Assembly (NCBI GenBank): GCA_024640385.1
Contig: JAHEFC010000099.1
Location: forward strand, 1-11,176
Length of the DNA: 11,176 nt
Direction: 5' to 3'
Origin: Sphingobacteriales bacterium
Lineage (GTDB): Bacteria > Bacteroidota > Bacteroidia > Chitinophagales > Chitinophagaceae
Position numbers and translations under genes: made by a program. Below are positions 1 through 6,835 of the stretch, piece by piece (positions within the stretch are counted from its first letter, which is position 1; each line of letters opens with the position of its first letter). The notes beneath the pieces are model-generated. The model was not told the DNA's origin and made no database searches. It saw only the letters and a program-made list of their open reading frames with translations.

Positions 1-674
1 TCCACTTCAATGGGCCTGAAAGTGCCAAGTCCGGTATGAAGCGTAACTTCTGCGAACCGGATACCCTGGATCTCCAGCCTCTTGATCAGTTCTTTACTGA
101 AATGCAATCCGGCAGTGGGAGCTGCTACAGCACCTTCGTGTTTTGCATATACCGTCTGGTATCTTTCCCTGTCTTCTTCGTCGGGTTTGCGTTTGATATA
201 TTTTGGCAATGGAGTTTCACCCAGTGAATTCAATACGCGTTTGAAATCCTCTTCAGGACCTTCAAACAGGAAACGGATCGTTCTTCCCCTTGATGTGGTA
301 TTATCGATGACTTCGGCTACCAGTTCATCTGCGTCGCCGAAATACAATTTGTTGCCCACCCTGATCTTTCTTGCGGGATCAACAATTACATCCCAAAGCC
401 TGTTCTGCTTGTTCAGTTCACGAAGAAGGAACACTTCGATCTTGGCACCTGTTTTTTCTTTCCTTCCATACATTCTTGCCGGAAATACTTTTGTGTTGTT
501 TACCACAAAAACATCTTTGTCGTCAAAATATTCAAGTATGTCGCGGAAATGCCTGTTCTCGATCTGCCCAGTGGCTCGATGTACCACCATCATACGGGCA
601 TCTTCTCTTTTTTTGGCAGGGTACTGGGCAATAAGGTTTAGGGGGAGGTCAAAACGGAACTGAGATAATTTCAT
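1..674 (-). CDS. queA: S-adenosylmethionine:tRNA ribosyltransferase-isomerase (QueA), 3' end cut off by the window
   Basis: QueA transfers and isomerises the ribosyl part of S-adenosylmethionine onto 7-aminomethyl-7-deazaguanine at the wobble position of tRNA, giving epoxyqueuosine. The 224 codons present begin [11 protein letters not shown] and carry the family hallmarks: [11 protein letters not shown] near residues 58-68, a [12 protein letters not shown] block at 181-192 and [11 protein letters not shown] at 211-221. QueA proteins are about 350 residues long, so roughly the last third lies outside the window. The ATG at 674 fits the normal N-terminus of the family. A good Bacteroidota-type promoter lies about 120 bases upstream. 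The gene is separated by about 280 bases from the ABC ATPase gene upstream on the same strand and appears to be transcribed on its own. Family assignment is secure; only the C-terminus is unseen. Confidence 0.96.
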   Translation of the reverse strand, partial: MKLSQFRFDLPLNLIAQYPAKKREDARMMVVHRATGQIENRHFRDILEYFDDKDVFVVNNTKVFPARMYGRKEKTGAKIEVFLLRELNKQNRLWDVIVDPARKIRVGNKLYFGDADELVAEVIDNTTSRGRTIRFLFEGPEEDFKRVLNSLGETPLPKYIKRKPDEEDRERYQTVYAKHEGAVAAPTAGLHFSKELIKRLEIQGIRFAEVTLHTGLGTFRPIEV

Positions 675-796
675 GAATTCTTGCTTTTTTTCAAACAGCC
701 ATCATGAAACAAACCGAGGTGATCGTTTATAATTCTTTCCAAGTCAAACCTGATCTTACGGCACCAAGTTTGTCCATGTACTGGCTAAATTGCGGG

Positions 797-825
797 CAAA
801 GGTAAGGAATTTTCTGCCATTCAAA
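797..825 (-). promoter_or_regulatory. Bacteroidota-type promoter upstream of queA
   Basis: Reading the minus strand, TTTG at 825-822 is followed after 17 bases by TACCTTTG at 804-797. This matches the phylum consensus of a -33 TTTG and a -7 TAnnTTTG, and it is the best two-part promoter in the window. Transcription would start near 790, leaving a leader of about 115 bases before the queA ATG at 674. That leader contains a 16-codon ATG-to-stop frame at 777-727. Nothing else recognisable lies between 675 and 883 apart from short GC-rich palindromes at 835-842 and 867-878. Promoter use is inferred from the motif only. Confidence 0.65.
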
Positions 826-883
826 TGCCCCTGCCCCCGGGGAGATTTTTTAAACCCGCTGCTCCCGACCCTCGGGTCTCCTT

Positions 884-953
884 CGCCTGTATCCTGTCGC
901 CTCTATCCTGGCCCCTGTATACTGTCGCCTCCATCCTAACTCCTTTCTCCTCC
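884..953 (-). repeat. Degenerate heptad tandem repeat (nnAGGnn, ten units) directly behind the ABC ATPase stop codon
   Basis: On the minus strand, bases 953 down to 884 divide without gaps into ten 7-base units of the form nnAGGnn; nine of ten carry AGG at the same place. The right-hand part has a stronger 14-base period (plus-strand unit CGCCTGTATCCTGT, about four to five copies). The array begins one base after the TGA at 957-955 and ends just before a small GACCC/GGGTC palindrome (867-878). It has no coding potential that I can recognise. It resembles a slipped-strand minisatellite. Its position right behind a stop codon parallels the two other repeats at 3910 and 5153. Confidence 0.8.
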
Positions 954-954
954 A

Positions 955-2667
955 TCACTTCTTACCCGGAATGGCCGCTAGCAGTTTCCTGGTATAATCC
1001 ATCTTCGGGCTGTGGAAAACCTCGCCAGCCGGACCGATCTCTTCGATGCGGCCCCGGTTCATCACAATGATCCGGTCACTGATATAATGCACTACCGAAA
1101 GATCGTGGGAAATGAAGAGCACGGTGAAACCGTATTCTTTTTTCAGGTCGTTCAGCAGGTTGAGTACCTGGGCCTGGACACTCACGTCAAGGGCAGATAC
1201 CGATTCGTCACAAACCAAGAACCCGGGATTCAACGCCAATGCACGTGCAATGCCGATCCGCTGCCGCTGGCCGCCTGAAAACTCATGGGGGTATCGTGAA
1301 AAATGATCCGCAGACAGCCCCACTTTTTCCAATAAGGTCACGGTATTTTCTGTTCGGTCCCTCTCGTTGCTGCCAAGTCCGTGTACCTGCATAACCTCCC
1401 TGATCGCCGTTCCAACAGGGATCCGGGGATTCAATGAAGAGAATGGATCCTGGAAAATGATCTGGATATCTTTCCGGTAGGGTTTCAGTTCTTTCCTGCT
1501 CATCCCCGTCAACTCCTTACCGTTATATTGAATAGACCCATTGGTAGGGTCGACCAACCTTAACAAAGCTCTTCCCAGTGTAGTTTTACCGCAGCCCGAT
1601 TCACCAACCAGTCCAAGTGTTTCGCCTCTGAAAATGGAAAAGTTCACTCCGTCTACCGCTTTGGTGAATTCTTTAGGCTTGCCAAACAGACTTTTTCTTG
1701 CAGGAAACCAAACACTCAGGTCTCTAACTTCAATCAATGCAACATCAGGAGAATTTGATTCATAGACAGCAGGCACCGTCCTCTTTGTCTCCGCGTTCCC
1801 CTCTGTGTCTCTTCCTTCCATATAATCACTTACCAAGGGTAGCCTTTCACCGGGTAGATGGAGTATGGGCCGGCATGCCAGTAAGGCTTTGGTATAAGGA
1901 TGAACGGGATTGTTCAACACCTGCTCTTTATTACCCTGTTCTACGATCCTGCCGCGGTACATGACGATCACCCTGTCTGCGATTTCAGAAACCAGGCCAA
2001 GATCGTGGGTTATAAAGATCACGCCCATGTTTTTGCTTCGCTGCAGATCTTTGATCAGGGCCAGTATGTTTCGCTGTACGGTCACATCCAATGCCGTGGT
2101 GGGCTCATCTGCGATCAGTAATGAAGGCTCGCAACTCATGGCCATGGCGATCATTACCCGCTGTTTCTGGCCGCCACTGAGCTGGTGTGGGTAACGGTTA
2201 AGCATACCTGCCGGGTCGGGCAGTTGAACCTGCCTGAACAGTTCGAAGGCTATTTCCGAAGCTTGTTTTCTGGGGATGTTACGATGAAGCATGACGGCTT
2301 CTGCTACCTGCACGCCGCAGGTGATCAGGGGATTCAGGGAAGTCATAGGTTCCTGGAAGATCATCGAGATCCTGTTACCCCTGAGTTTTCTTATCTGCTC
2401 GTCTGACATATGGAGAACATCAGCGGCAGTTTTCCCATCTTCACTGAACATGATCTTTCCGGAACTGTATTCAGCAGGGGGCGTGGGAAGCAGTTTCAGC
2501 ACAGACAATGCCGTGACGGATTTGCCGGAGCCGGATTCACCCACAATGGCCGTGATGCCACCACGATCAACATCAAAACTGATATCCTGCAGGGCATGGA
2601 AACTTCCCTCTCCGGTATTAAATTGGATATTGAGCTGTTGAATGGATAAAAGCGGCAGCGAACTCAA
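955..2667 (-). CDS. Double-domain ABC transporter ATP-binding protein, oligopeptide/dipeptide type
   Basis: The 570-residue protein holds two complete nucleotide-binding domains, so it can supply both ATPase sites of an importer at the inner face of the inner membrane. Domain 1 has Walker A GESGSGKS (43-50), Q105, signature LSGGQ (163-167), Walker B LLIADE (183-188) and H221. Domain 2 has GESGCGKT (355-362), Q406, FSGGQ (463-467), FLVCDE (483-488) and H521. [11 protein letters not shown] (253-263) after domain 1 is the C-terminal motif typical of the Opp/Dpp family; the architecture is like E. coli YejF or GsiA. The start is a TTG at 2667 that overlaps the AMP nucleosidase stop as TTGA; no ATG lies near the conserved N-terminus. 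No permease or binding-protein gene is in the window, so the substrate cannot be named; peptides are the family expectation. Confidence 0.93.
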   Translation of the reverse strand: MSSLPLLSIQQLNIQFNTGEGSFHALQDISFDVDRGGITAIVGESGSGKSVTALSVLKLLPTPPAEYSSGKIMFSEDGKTAADVLHMSDEQIRKLRGNRISMIFQEPMTSLNPLITCGVQVAEAVMLHRNIPRKQASEIAFELFRQVQLPDPAGMLNRYPHQLSGGQKQRVMIAMAMSCEPSLLIADEPTTALDVTVQRNILALIKDLQRSKNMGVIFITHDLGLVSEIADRVIVMYRGRIVEQGNKEQVLNNPVHPYTKALLACRPILHLPGERLPLVSDYMEGRDTEGNAETKRTVPAVYESNSPDVALIEVRDLSVWFPARKSLFGKPKEFTKAVDGVNFSIFRGETLGLVGESGCGKTTLGRALLRLVDPTNGSIQYNGKELTGMSRKELKPYRKDIQIIFQDPFSSLNPRIPVGTAIREVMQVHGLGSNERDRTENTVTLLEKVGLSADHFSRYPHEFSGGQRQRIGIARALALNPGFLVCDESVSALDVSVQAQVLNLLNDLKKEYGFTVLFISHDLSVVHYISDRIIVMNRGRIEEIGPAGEVFHSPKMDYTRKLLAAIPGKK

Positions 2668-3440
2668 AACCGAAGATGTTTAACAGTAAGCCCGTTGTTG
2701 ATCAGCTGTTTCAGTGAATCTATACCGATACGCAAATGCTGTTCTACAAAATTCGATGTTACTTTTTTATCACTCTCCTCTGTTTTCACTCCTTCGGGAA
2801 CCATGGGTTGGTCACTGATCAAAAGCAATGCGCCGGTAGGGATCTTGTTATAGAAGCCTACTGAAAAAATAGTAGCGGTTTCCATGTCGATCGCATAGGC
2901 CCGGATTTTTTGCAGGTAGGTTTTGAATTCTTCGTCGTGCTCCCAAACCCTCCTGTTGGTGGTATAAACTGTTCCTGTCCAGTAATCCTGTTCGTGATCC
3001 CTGATGGTGGTTGATATGGCTTTCTGCAAGGCGAATGCAGGCAGTGCCGGTACTTCAGGCGGGAAATAGTCGTTGGATGTACCCTCGCCCCTGATGCCTG
3101 CAATGGGTAAAAGAAGATCACCAATACTGTGTCGCTTTTTTAATCCTCCGCATTTCCCAAGGAACAATACTGCTTTAGGCTGGATGGCGGATAGCAGGTC
3201 CATCACTGTGGCGGCTGTAGGACTTCCCATCCCGAAATTGATAATGGTAATGCCTTCAGCCGTGGCGGTCTGCATAGGCTTATCCGTTCCTGTGATCTCA
3301 ACGTTATGCCAGGATGCAAAAAGATTCACATAGTTGGAGAAATTGGTGAGCAGGATATATTCTCCGAAATTCTCAAGTTTCTGTCCTGTGTACCTGGGCA
3401 GCCAGTTATCGACGATCTCCTTCTTGCTGTTCATAGTCAT
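2664..3440 (-). CDS. amn: AMP nucleosidase
   Basis: The 258-residue protein belongs to the nucleoside phosphorylase/nucleosidase fold and resembles the short AMP nucleosidases of Bacteroidota, which split AMP into adenine and ribose 5-phosphate in the cytoplasm. Visible marks are the glycine-rich stretch INFGMGSPTAA (67-77), FLGKCGGL (93-100), the substrate-site block AIDMETAT (183-190) and SDQP (209-212), whose Asp210 sits where the family has its catalytic acid. It corresponds to the catalytic half of the longer E. coli Amn and lacks its N-terminal regulatory domain. The ATG at 3440 is followed by a second ATG two codons later; either could be used. The stop overlaps the TTG start of the ABC ATPase gene by four bases, so the two are almost certainly one transcript. 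Related nucleosidases cannot be fully excluded without alignment. Confidence 0.88.
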   Translation of the reverse strand: MTMNSKKEIVDNWLPRYTGQKLENFGEYILLTNFSNYVNLFASWHNVEITGTDKPMQTATAEGITIINFGMGSPTAATVMDLLSAIQPKAVLFLGKCGGLKKRHSIGDLLLPIAGIRGEGTSNDYFPPEVPALPAFALQKAISTTIRDHEQDYWTGTVYTTNRRVWEHDEEFKTYLQKIRAYAIDMETATIFSVGFYNKIPTGALLLISDQPMVPEGVKTEESDKKVTSNFVEQHLRIGIDSLKQLINNGLTVKHLRF

Positions 3441-3465
3441 ATTTTCCTTCGGATAAAATTAGTGA

Positions 3466-3473
3466 TTACTTTG
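3466..3473 (+). promoter_or_regulatory. Possible -7 element immediately before the HsdR_N-like gene
   Basis: TTACTTTG matches TAnnTTTG at seven of eight positions. It ends only five bases before the ATG at 3479. If used, transcription would begin at or very near the start codon and the mRNA would be nearly leaderless. The 38-base gap to the divergent amn gene leaves little room for any other arrangement. On the other strand TAATTTTA (3461-3454) is an equally imperfect candidate for amn. No -33 element is obvious for either. Confidence 0.35.
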
Positions 3474-3478
3474 CAGGC

Positions 3479-3913
3479 ATGATCAACCCAATATATCCCC
3501 ATCATGAATTCAGAATAAAAAAAGAAGGGGATATCAGCAGGATATTCTGCGAAAGCAGGAAAATTTGGGTCAAACTGACTCCAGAAGAATGGGTGAGGCA
3601 GAATTTTATTCAGTGGCTGGTGCAGGAAATGAAATATCCAGCTTCCATGATCGCCGTTGAAAAGGAGATCCGGCTTTTTGAATTGAATAAAAGATTTGAC
3701 ATTTTGGTGTACGACAGGAACCATGTTCCCTGGATGATGGTGGAATGCAAAGCCCAGGGTGTGCCACTCACTGAGAAAACCCTGATGCAGGTGTTGCGGT
3801 ATAACATGGCTGTACCTGTTCCTTATATTGTGATGACCAATGGAAGCTATGTTCGCGCGATTGCCCGCAAGGGTGACGCTGTTACAGAACTGGCCGAACT
3901 TCCTGCCTATTAG
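3479..3913 (+). CDS. Stand-alone HsdR N-terminal-like protein with a PD-(D/E)XK nuclease core
   Basis: This 144-residue protein resembles the N-terminal nuclease domain of type I restriction R subunits (HSDR_N_2-type), but without any helicase part. The core motif is readable: an acidic residue in the first helix (Glu36 or Glu37 of PEEW), RFDILVYD with Asp74, then MMVECKA with Glu89 and Lys91, followed by QVLRYN (104-109), like the QxxxY motif of HsdR-type nucleases. The catalytic D...ExK set is therefore intact. There are no HsdM or HsdS genes nearby. Single-domain proteins of this kind are common in Bacteroidota, and I know of no established function. The gene is alone on the plus strand, divergent from amn. 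Its TAG stop lies inside repeat copy A. Domain assignment is good; nuclease activity is inferred. Confidence 0.85.
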   Translation: MINPIYPHHEFRIKKEGDISRIFCESRKIWVKLTPEEWVRQNFIQWLVQEMKYPASMIAVEKEIRLFELNKRFDILVYDRNHVPWMMVECKAQGVPLTEKTLMQVLRYNMAVPVPYIVMTNGSYVRAIARKGDAVTELAELPAY

Positions 3914-3968
3914 TGTGCTGGCCGGTTAGTGTGGTAACCGGAGAATGCATTAGATAAACAGGGAAGAG
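3910..3968 (+). repeat. 59-base repeat, copy A (inverted partner of copy B at 5095-5153)
   Basis: Copy A opens with two tandem 16-base units (3910-3925 and 3926-3941, consensus TTAGTGTGCTAGCCGG, itself two octamers) and continues with a 27-base tail. Compared by hand with the reverse complement of 5095-5153, 48 of 59 positions are identical without gaps. The TAG stop of the HsdR_N-like gene (3911-3913) lies inside the first unit. The remaining part of the 131-base gap up to 4044 holds nothing I recognise. Confidence 0.85.
3922..3941 (+). other. Perfect 7-bp hairpin behind the HsdR_N-like gene
   Basis: CCGGTTA (3922-3928) pairs perfectly with TAACCGG (3935-3941) across a six-base loop. It lies eight bases behind the stop codon and could protect the 3' end or slow transcription, but no T-tract follows, so it is not a typical intrinsic terminator. 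In copy B the equivalent arms pair only in part. Confidence 0.5.
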
Positions 3969-4044
3969 GCCAGGGCAAAATCAGGACTGGAATCAGCATA
4001 TTCATTCAGAAGGGTTGAATTAATATGGATCTTGTTGGCGGTGA

Positions 4045-4995
4045 TCAGGCTTTTCGTTTAAATGTTTTCACAACATTGATGATATCTTTTCGTGCCTTTT
4101 CGAAGCCTGTTTGATATGTTCCTATAAAAATATAATAACCACCGTTTTCCTGGAACAATATGACCTGGTACATTTCTTCGCTGATCTTATCATTGTTTTT
4201 TGCATACAGTTCGTAACCATTCAATCCGTCAATGGTTATTTCATTGATCCCTTTTTCCGTGATCACACTATAATCCTCCGGGTAGCTTTTCAATCTGGAA
4301 ACACAAAACATTTTTTTGTTTTCAATGACTGTCTTTGCAAAAGACTTGTCTGTTATCAGTGTTGCTTTGTCTGTGCTTTCTGTCGGGGTTTTCAGGTCCC
4401 TGTTGAATAGCATGCCGTTTCCCATAACAGATTTGAATTTCAGGTCACCTGCATTTTCATTCAGTGTATAATCAAGTGTTTGTCTTGGATCTATTTCTAA
4501 GGAACTGTTGATAAAGGTTGAAAGAATACTTTCCCTGATCCTGTTTCCTAATTGGACAGAATCTTTAAGGTAAACTCCATTGACCAAACCGGTGAAGTGG
4601 CTGTTTCCATAAACAACAATGTCTTTGGCGAAAAGTATTCCATTGGCTTCCTGTTCCAGATTGATCAGATATCCCTGGTACTCATTTACGGTAATTTCTT
4701 GCTTTGAATTCAGGGTCATTCCCCTGCTTTTCAGCATTTCACTGGTGAATCCTTTGGATACTTCTGAAAAAGGACCAGGTATTTCCATAAACATGATCAT
4801 AGAAGTCTGGTCATTTGGATTTTGAAAGCCTTTAAATTGCCCGCTTGTCTTAAATTCCACTGGTGGGATCATGAAAATATTTGTCCCGGAAATGTTGATG
4901 TGTTTTGGAGTTGGTGCACTGTATCCATTTAAGGGCTGTGATAAACAGTTATTTGAACATACAATTAGAAATATGATTGCGATAAATAGTTTCAT
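4045..4995 (-). CDS. Exported protein of unknown function with two related halves
   Basis: I do not recognise this 316-residue protein as a named family. Residues 1-19 form a signal peptide (MKLFIAIIFLIVCSNNCLS), probably cut before Gln20; the cysteines at 13 and 17 do not fit a good lipobox. The mature part looks like two copies of one alpha/beta domain. ITVNEYQGYLINLEQ (101-115) followed by a strand pair and NRIRESILSTF (151-161) corresponds to ITIDGLNGYELYAKN (253-267) followed by QVILFQENGGYYIFIGT and KARKDIINVVKTF (300-312). The pattern recalls PsbP/DUF1795-like folds, a guess from shape only. Three sampled 60-base stretches of the gene have 32-38% GC, lower than the genes beside it. No promoter motif was found upstream; the gap 4996-5153 holds copy B, a terminator and a GTTGCAAC palindrome. 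The gene lies between inverted repeats and may have been acquired. Confidence 0.75.
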   Translation of the reverse strand: MKLFIAIIFLIVCSNNCLSQPLNGYSAPTPKHINISGTNIFMIPPVEFKTSGQFKGFQNPNDQTSMIMFMEIPGPFSEVSKGFTSEMLKSRGMTLNSKQEITVNEYQGYLINLEQEANGILFAKDIVVYGNSHFTGLVNGVYLKDSVQLGNRIRESILSTFINSSLEIDPRQTLDYTLNENAGDLKFKSVMGNGMLFNRDLKTPTESTDKATLITDKSFAKTVIENKKMFCVSRLKSYPEDYSVITEKGINEITIDGLNGYELYAKNNDKISEEMYQVILFQENGGYYIFIGTYQTGFEKARKDIINVVKTFKRKA

Positions 4996-5072
4996 GTCAA
5001 TGGTTTTGGATTGCCGCTGATTTGAGTGCTTGCTTGACCTGGTTGCAACAAAAACATGGCCTTGATTTCATC

Positions 5073-5100
5073 AAAAAAGAGCACCGAAGGGGTACTCTTT
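5073..5100 (-). terminator. Intrinsic terminator of gdhA
   Basis: On the minus strand, AAAGAGTACC (5100-5091) pairs with GGTGCTCTTT (5085-5076) around a five-base loop; the single imperfect position is a G-U pair in RNA. The stem is followed by a run of six T (5078-5073, the first three inside the stem). It lies 53 bases behind the gdhA stop. The tail of repeat copy B supplies the first six bases of the stem. Read on the plus strand the hairpin has a C-A mismatch, so it acts best for gdhA. Confidence 0.8.
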
Positions 5101-5153
5101 CTTGTTTATCTTCTGCATTTTCCGGCTAGCACACTAACGGGCTAACACATTAA
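5095..5153 (-). repeat. 59-base repeat, copy B (inverted partner of copy A at 3910-3968)
   Basis: Read in the direction of gdhA, the copy begins with the first base behind the TAA stop (5156-5154). It has two 16-base units (5153-5138 and 5137-5122) and a tail that runs into the gdhA terminator stem. It is 81% identical by hand count to copy A on the opposite strand. Both copies are thus in sense orientation in the 3' untranslated region of their gene and point toward the low-GC gene between them. No target-site duplication is visible at the outer edges. Confidence 0.85.
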
Positions 5154-6566
5154 TTATGGGAAAATTCCCAGCTCAGTATAGCTGGTTCCAACTTTATTGA
5201 TCGCCACTACAAATGATGCAGTGCGCATGTCGCGGATATCCGGATGTTGCTTCCACATTTCAACGATCTCGTGTGTAGCGCCGATCATGGTTTCTTCAAG
5301 ACCGCTGCGTACCAGGTCGATCTCATCCGGGCCGGAGATCAGCATGTCACGGATCTCTTTGCTTACGCCCTGGCCTGTCAGTTTCTCGATCTGCTCAAGC
5401 ATGCCTTTGTTCTGGTTTTCTGTAAACCTCTTTTCAAGGCGGCCATAACGCACGTGGCTGAGGTTTTTCAACCATTCGAAATAAGACACCGTAACACCGC
5501 CGGCATTCAGATACATATCAGGAATGACAAGCACTCCTTTGGCGGCAAGGATCTCGTCAGCTTCAGGGGTCAGCGGTCCGTTTGCGGCTTCACCAATGAT
5601 CTTTGCTTTTACATTCGGAGCATTTTCACCATTGATCACATTTTCCAGTGCAGCCGGGATAAGGATATCACATTCCAATTCGAGGGCATCTGTATTTTTT
5701 GCAAGATTGGTCGCGCCCGGGAAATTCAGGATGGATCCGGTGGCTTTACGATGCGCTACCACGGCATCAACATCCAGTCCTTTCTCACTGTAGATCGCAC
5801 CTTCATATTCAGCAAGGCCGGTAATTTTTGCGTCGGCTTCTTCGAAGAATTTAGCGGAATGGTAACCCACGTTTCCAAGTCCCTGTACTACCACACGTTT
5901 CCCTGCCACACCGGTTTCCAATCCGAGTTTTTTCATCATGTCCGGCATATTGCATACTTCGCGGATCCCGAAGAATACTCCAAGCCCCGTTGCTTCGCGC
6001 CTTCCGCGAACACCGCCCTGGGTCACCGGCTTGCCTGTTACGCAGGCCATGGCGTCCACTTCGCCGGGATTCATTGCACTGTAGGTATCCAGGATCCACG
6101 ACATTTCCCTTTCTCCCGTTCCATAATCAGGTGCGGGAACGTCTTCACCCGGGCCTATAAAATTCTTTTTCGCCAGTTCAGTGGTATAACGGCGGGTGAT
6201 CTTCTCCAGTGTGTACGCATCGTAGTTGCGGGGGTTGATGGCAATACCGCCTTTTGCACCGCCGAAAGGTACATTCACGATGGCGCATTTGTAAGTCATC
6301 AGAGCAGCCAGCGCCATCACTTCGTCCAGGTTCACCATATCGCTGAAACGGATACCGCCCTTGCAGGGAAGTTTATGATGCGAGTGCTGGACGCGATACG
6401 CTTTTACAACTTCTATCTTGTCTCCAACTTTAACGGGAAAGTGTATACGAAGAACCGAGTTGCACTGTTTGATCTGTTCAAGTATTCCTTTGTCGAATTT
6501 GGTGTAGCCGGCAGCTCTGTCGAAACTGTTGCAGACGGCGTCAAAAAAACTGTATTCTGCAGACAT
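5154..6566 (-). CDS. gdhA: Glutamate dehydrogenase (Glu/Leu/Phe/Val dehydrogenase family)
   Basis: The 470-residue enzyme should interconvert glutamate with 2-oxoglutarate plus ammonium in the cytoplasm, using NAD or NADP. Family marks are KGGIRF (69-74) and Lys93 of MTYKCA at the substrate site, PFGGAKGG (100-107) with catalytic Lys105, PAPDYGTGE (144-152) with Asp147, the Rossmann glycine motif GLGNVG (229-234), and GEAANGP (325-331). The length is slightly above the bacterial norm of about 420-450 residues. Glutamate rather than a branched or aromatic amino acid is the likeliest substrate from overall resemblance; coenzyme choice cannot be read safely. The ATG at 6566 gives a typical N-terminus. 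The 44-base gap to ccmD upstream lacks a perfect TAnnTTTG, so the gene may be read from its own weak promoter or as the last gene of the tdk-ccm transcript. A strong terminator follows. Confidence 0.92.
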   Translation of the reverse strand: MSAEYSFFDAVCNSFDRAAGYTKFDKGILEQIKQCNSVLRIHFPVKVGDKIEVVKAYRVQHSHHKLPCKGGIRFSDMVNLDEVMALAALMTYKCAIVNVPFGGAKGGIAINPRNYDAYTLEKITRRYTTELAKKNFIGPGEDVPAPDYGTGEREMSWILDTYSAMNPGEVDAMACVTGKPVTQGGVRGRREATGLGVFFGIREVCNMPDMMKKLGLETGVAGKRVVVQGLGNVGYHSAKFFEEADAKITGLAEYEGAIYSEKGLDVDAVVAHRKATGSILNFPGATNLAKNTDALELECDILIPAALENVINGENAPNVKAKIIGEAANGPLTPEADEILAAKGVLVIPDMYLNAGGVTVSYFEWLKNLSHVRYGRLEKRFTENQNKGMLEQIEKLTGQGVSKEIRDMLISGPDEIDLVRSGLEETMIGATHEIVEMWKQHPDIRDMRTASFVVAINKVGTSYTELGIFP

Positions 6567-6610
6567 GCATTAAGGTTTTTGATTTTTTATATAGCAAAGC
6601 ATTATAGAAA

Positions 6611-6835
6611 TTATGATTCTCCTTTTTCCAGTTTGCTGATCTTCCGGTCGAGACGCACAAGATAAAGTATCAGGCCCGCCAGGATGGTCAGGATCACGGC
6701 GATCACTACATAGATCTTCCCGTTACTCCTCATGGTATCCGCCATTTCGGCTGCTTGTGCTTCCTGGGCAAATCCATTGAAAGCACTGAGCAATGCCATT
6801 GATATCAACAAAATGTAAGAGCTTTTATTACGCAT
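6611..6835 (-). CDS. ccmD: CcmD-like small membrane protein of the cytochrome c maturation locus
   Basis: A 74-residue protein starting MRNKSSYILL has an N-terminal signal sequence (about 1-23, ending NGFAQ), one membrane helix (about 41-60, IYVVIAVILTILAGLILYLV) and a short charged cytoplasmic tail RLDRKISKLEKGES. This layout fits the CcmD-like proteins found beside ccmC in Bacteroidota. CcmD in E. coli stays with CcmC and CcmAB and helps release haem-loaded CcmE. The ATG at 6835 overlaps the end of ccmC by eight bases, which argues for translational coupling; the frame is open for 20 more codons upstream, but these lie inside ccmC and give an unsuitable N-terminus. The symbol rests on position and topology more than on sequence. 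Confidence 0.8.
   Translation of the reverse strand: MRNKSSYILLISMALLSAFNGFAQEAQAAEMADTMRSNGKIYVVIAVILTILAGLILYLVRLDRKISKLEKGES

Noticed and set aside
82..663. Plus-strand open frame of 193 codons opposite queA
   Set aside because: It lies on the complement of conserved QueA sequence and is Ser-rich without motifs.
835..878. GC-rich palindromes (CCCCGGGG at 835-842, GACCC/GGGTC at 867-878) as a terminator of the ABC ATPase gene
   Set aside because: The stems are short, the loops are too tight and no T-run follows in the right direction; at most a weak pause site.
3479..3913. Remnant of a type I restriction system
   Set aside because: The reading frame is intact with all catalytic residues and its own likely promoter, and no hsdM or hsdS fragments are nearby, so it looks like a real single-domain gene.
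3908..5158. Complete insertion sequence between the inverted repeats
   Set aside because: The only gene inside encodes an exported protein with no transposase motif, and no target-site duplication is visible.
5244..6665. Long open frame of 473 codons on the plus strand opposite gdhA
   Set aside because: It is antisense to a clear glutamate dehydrogenase, rich in Phe, His, Cys and Arg, and shows no family motifs.
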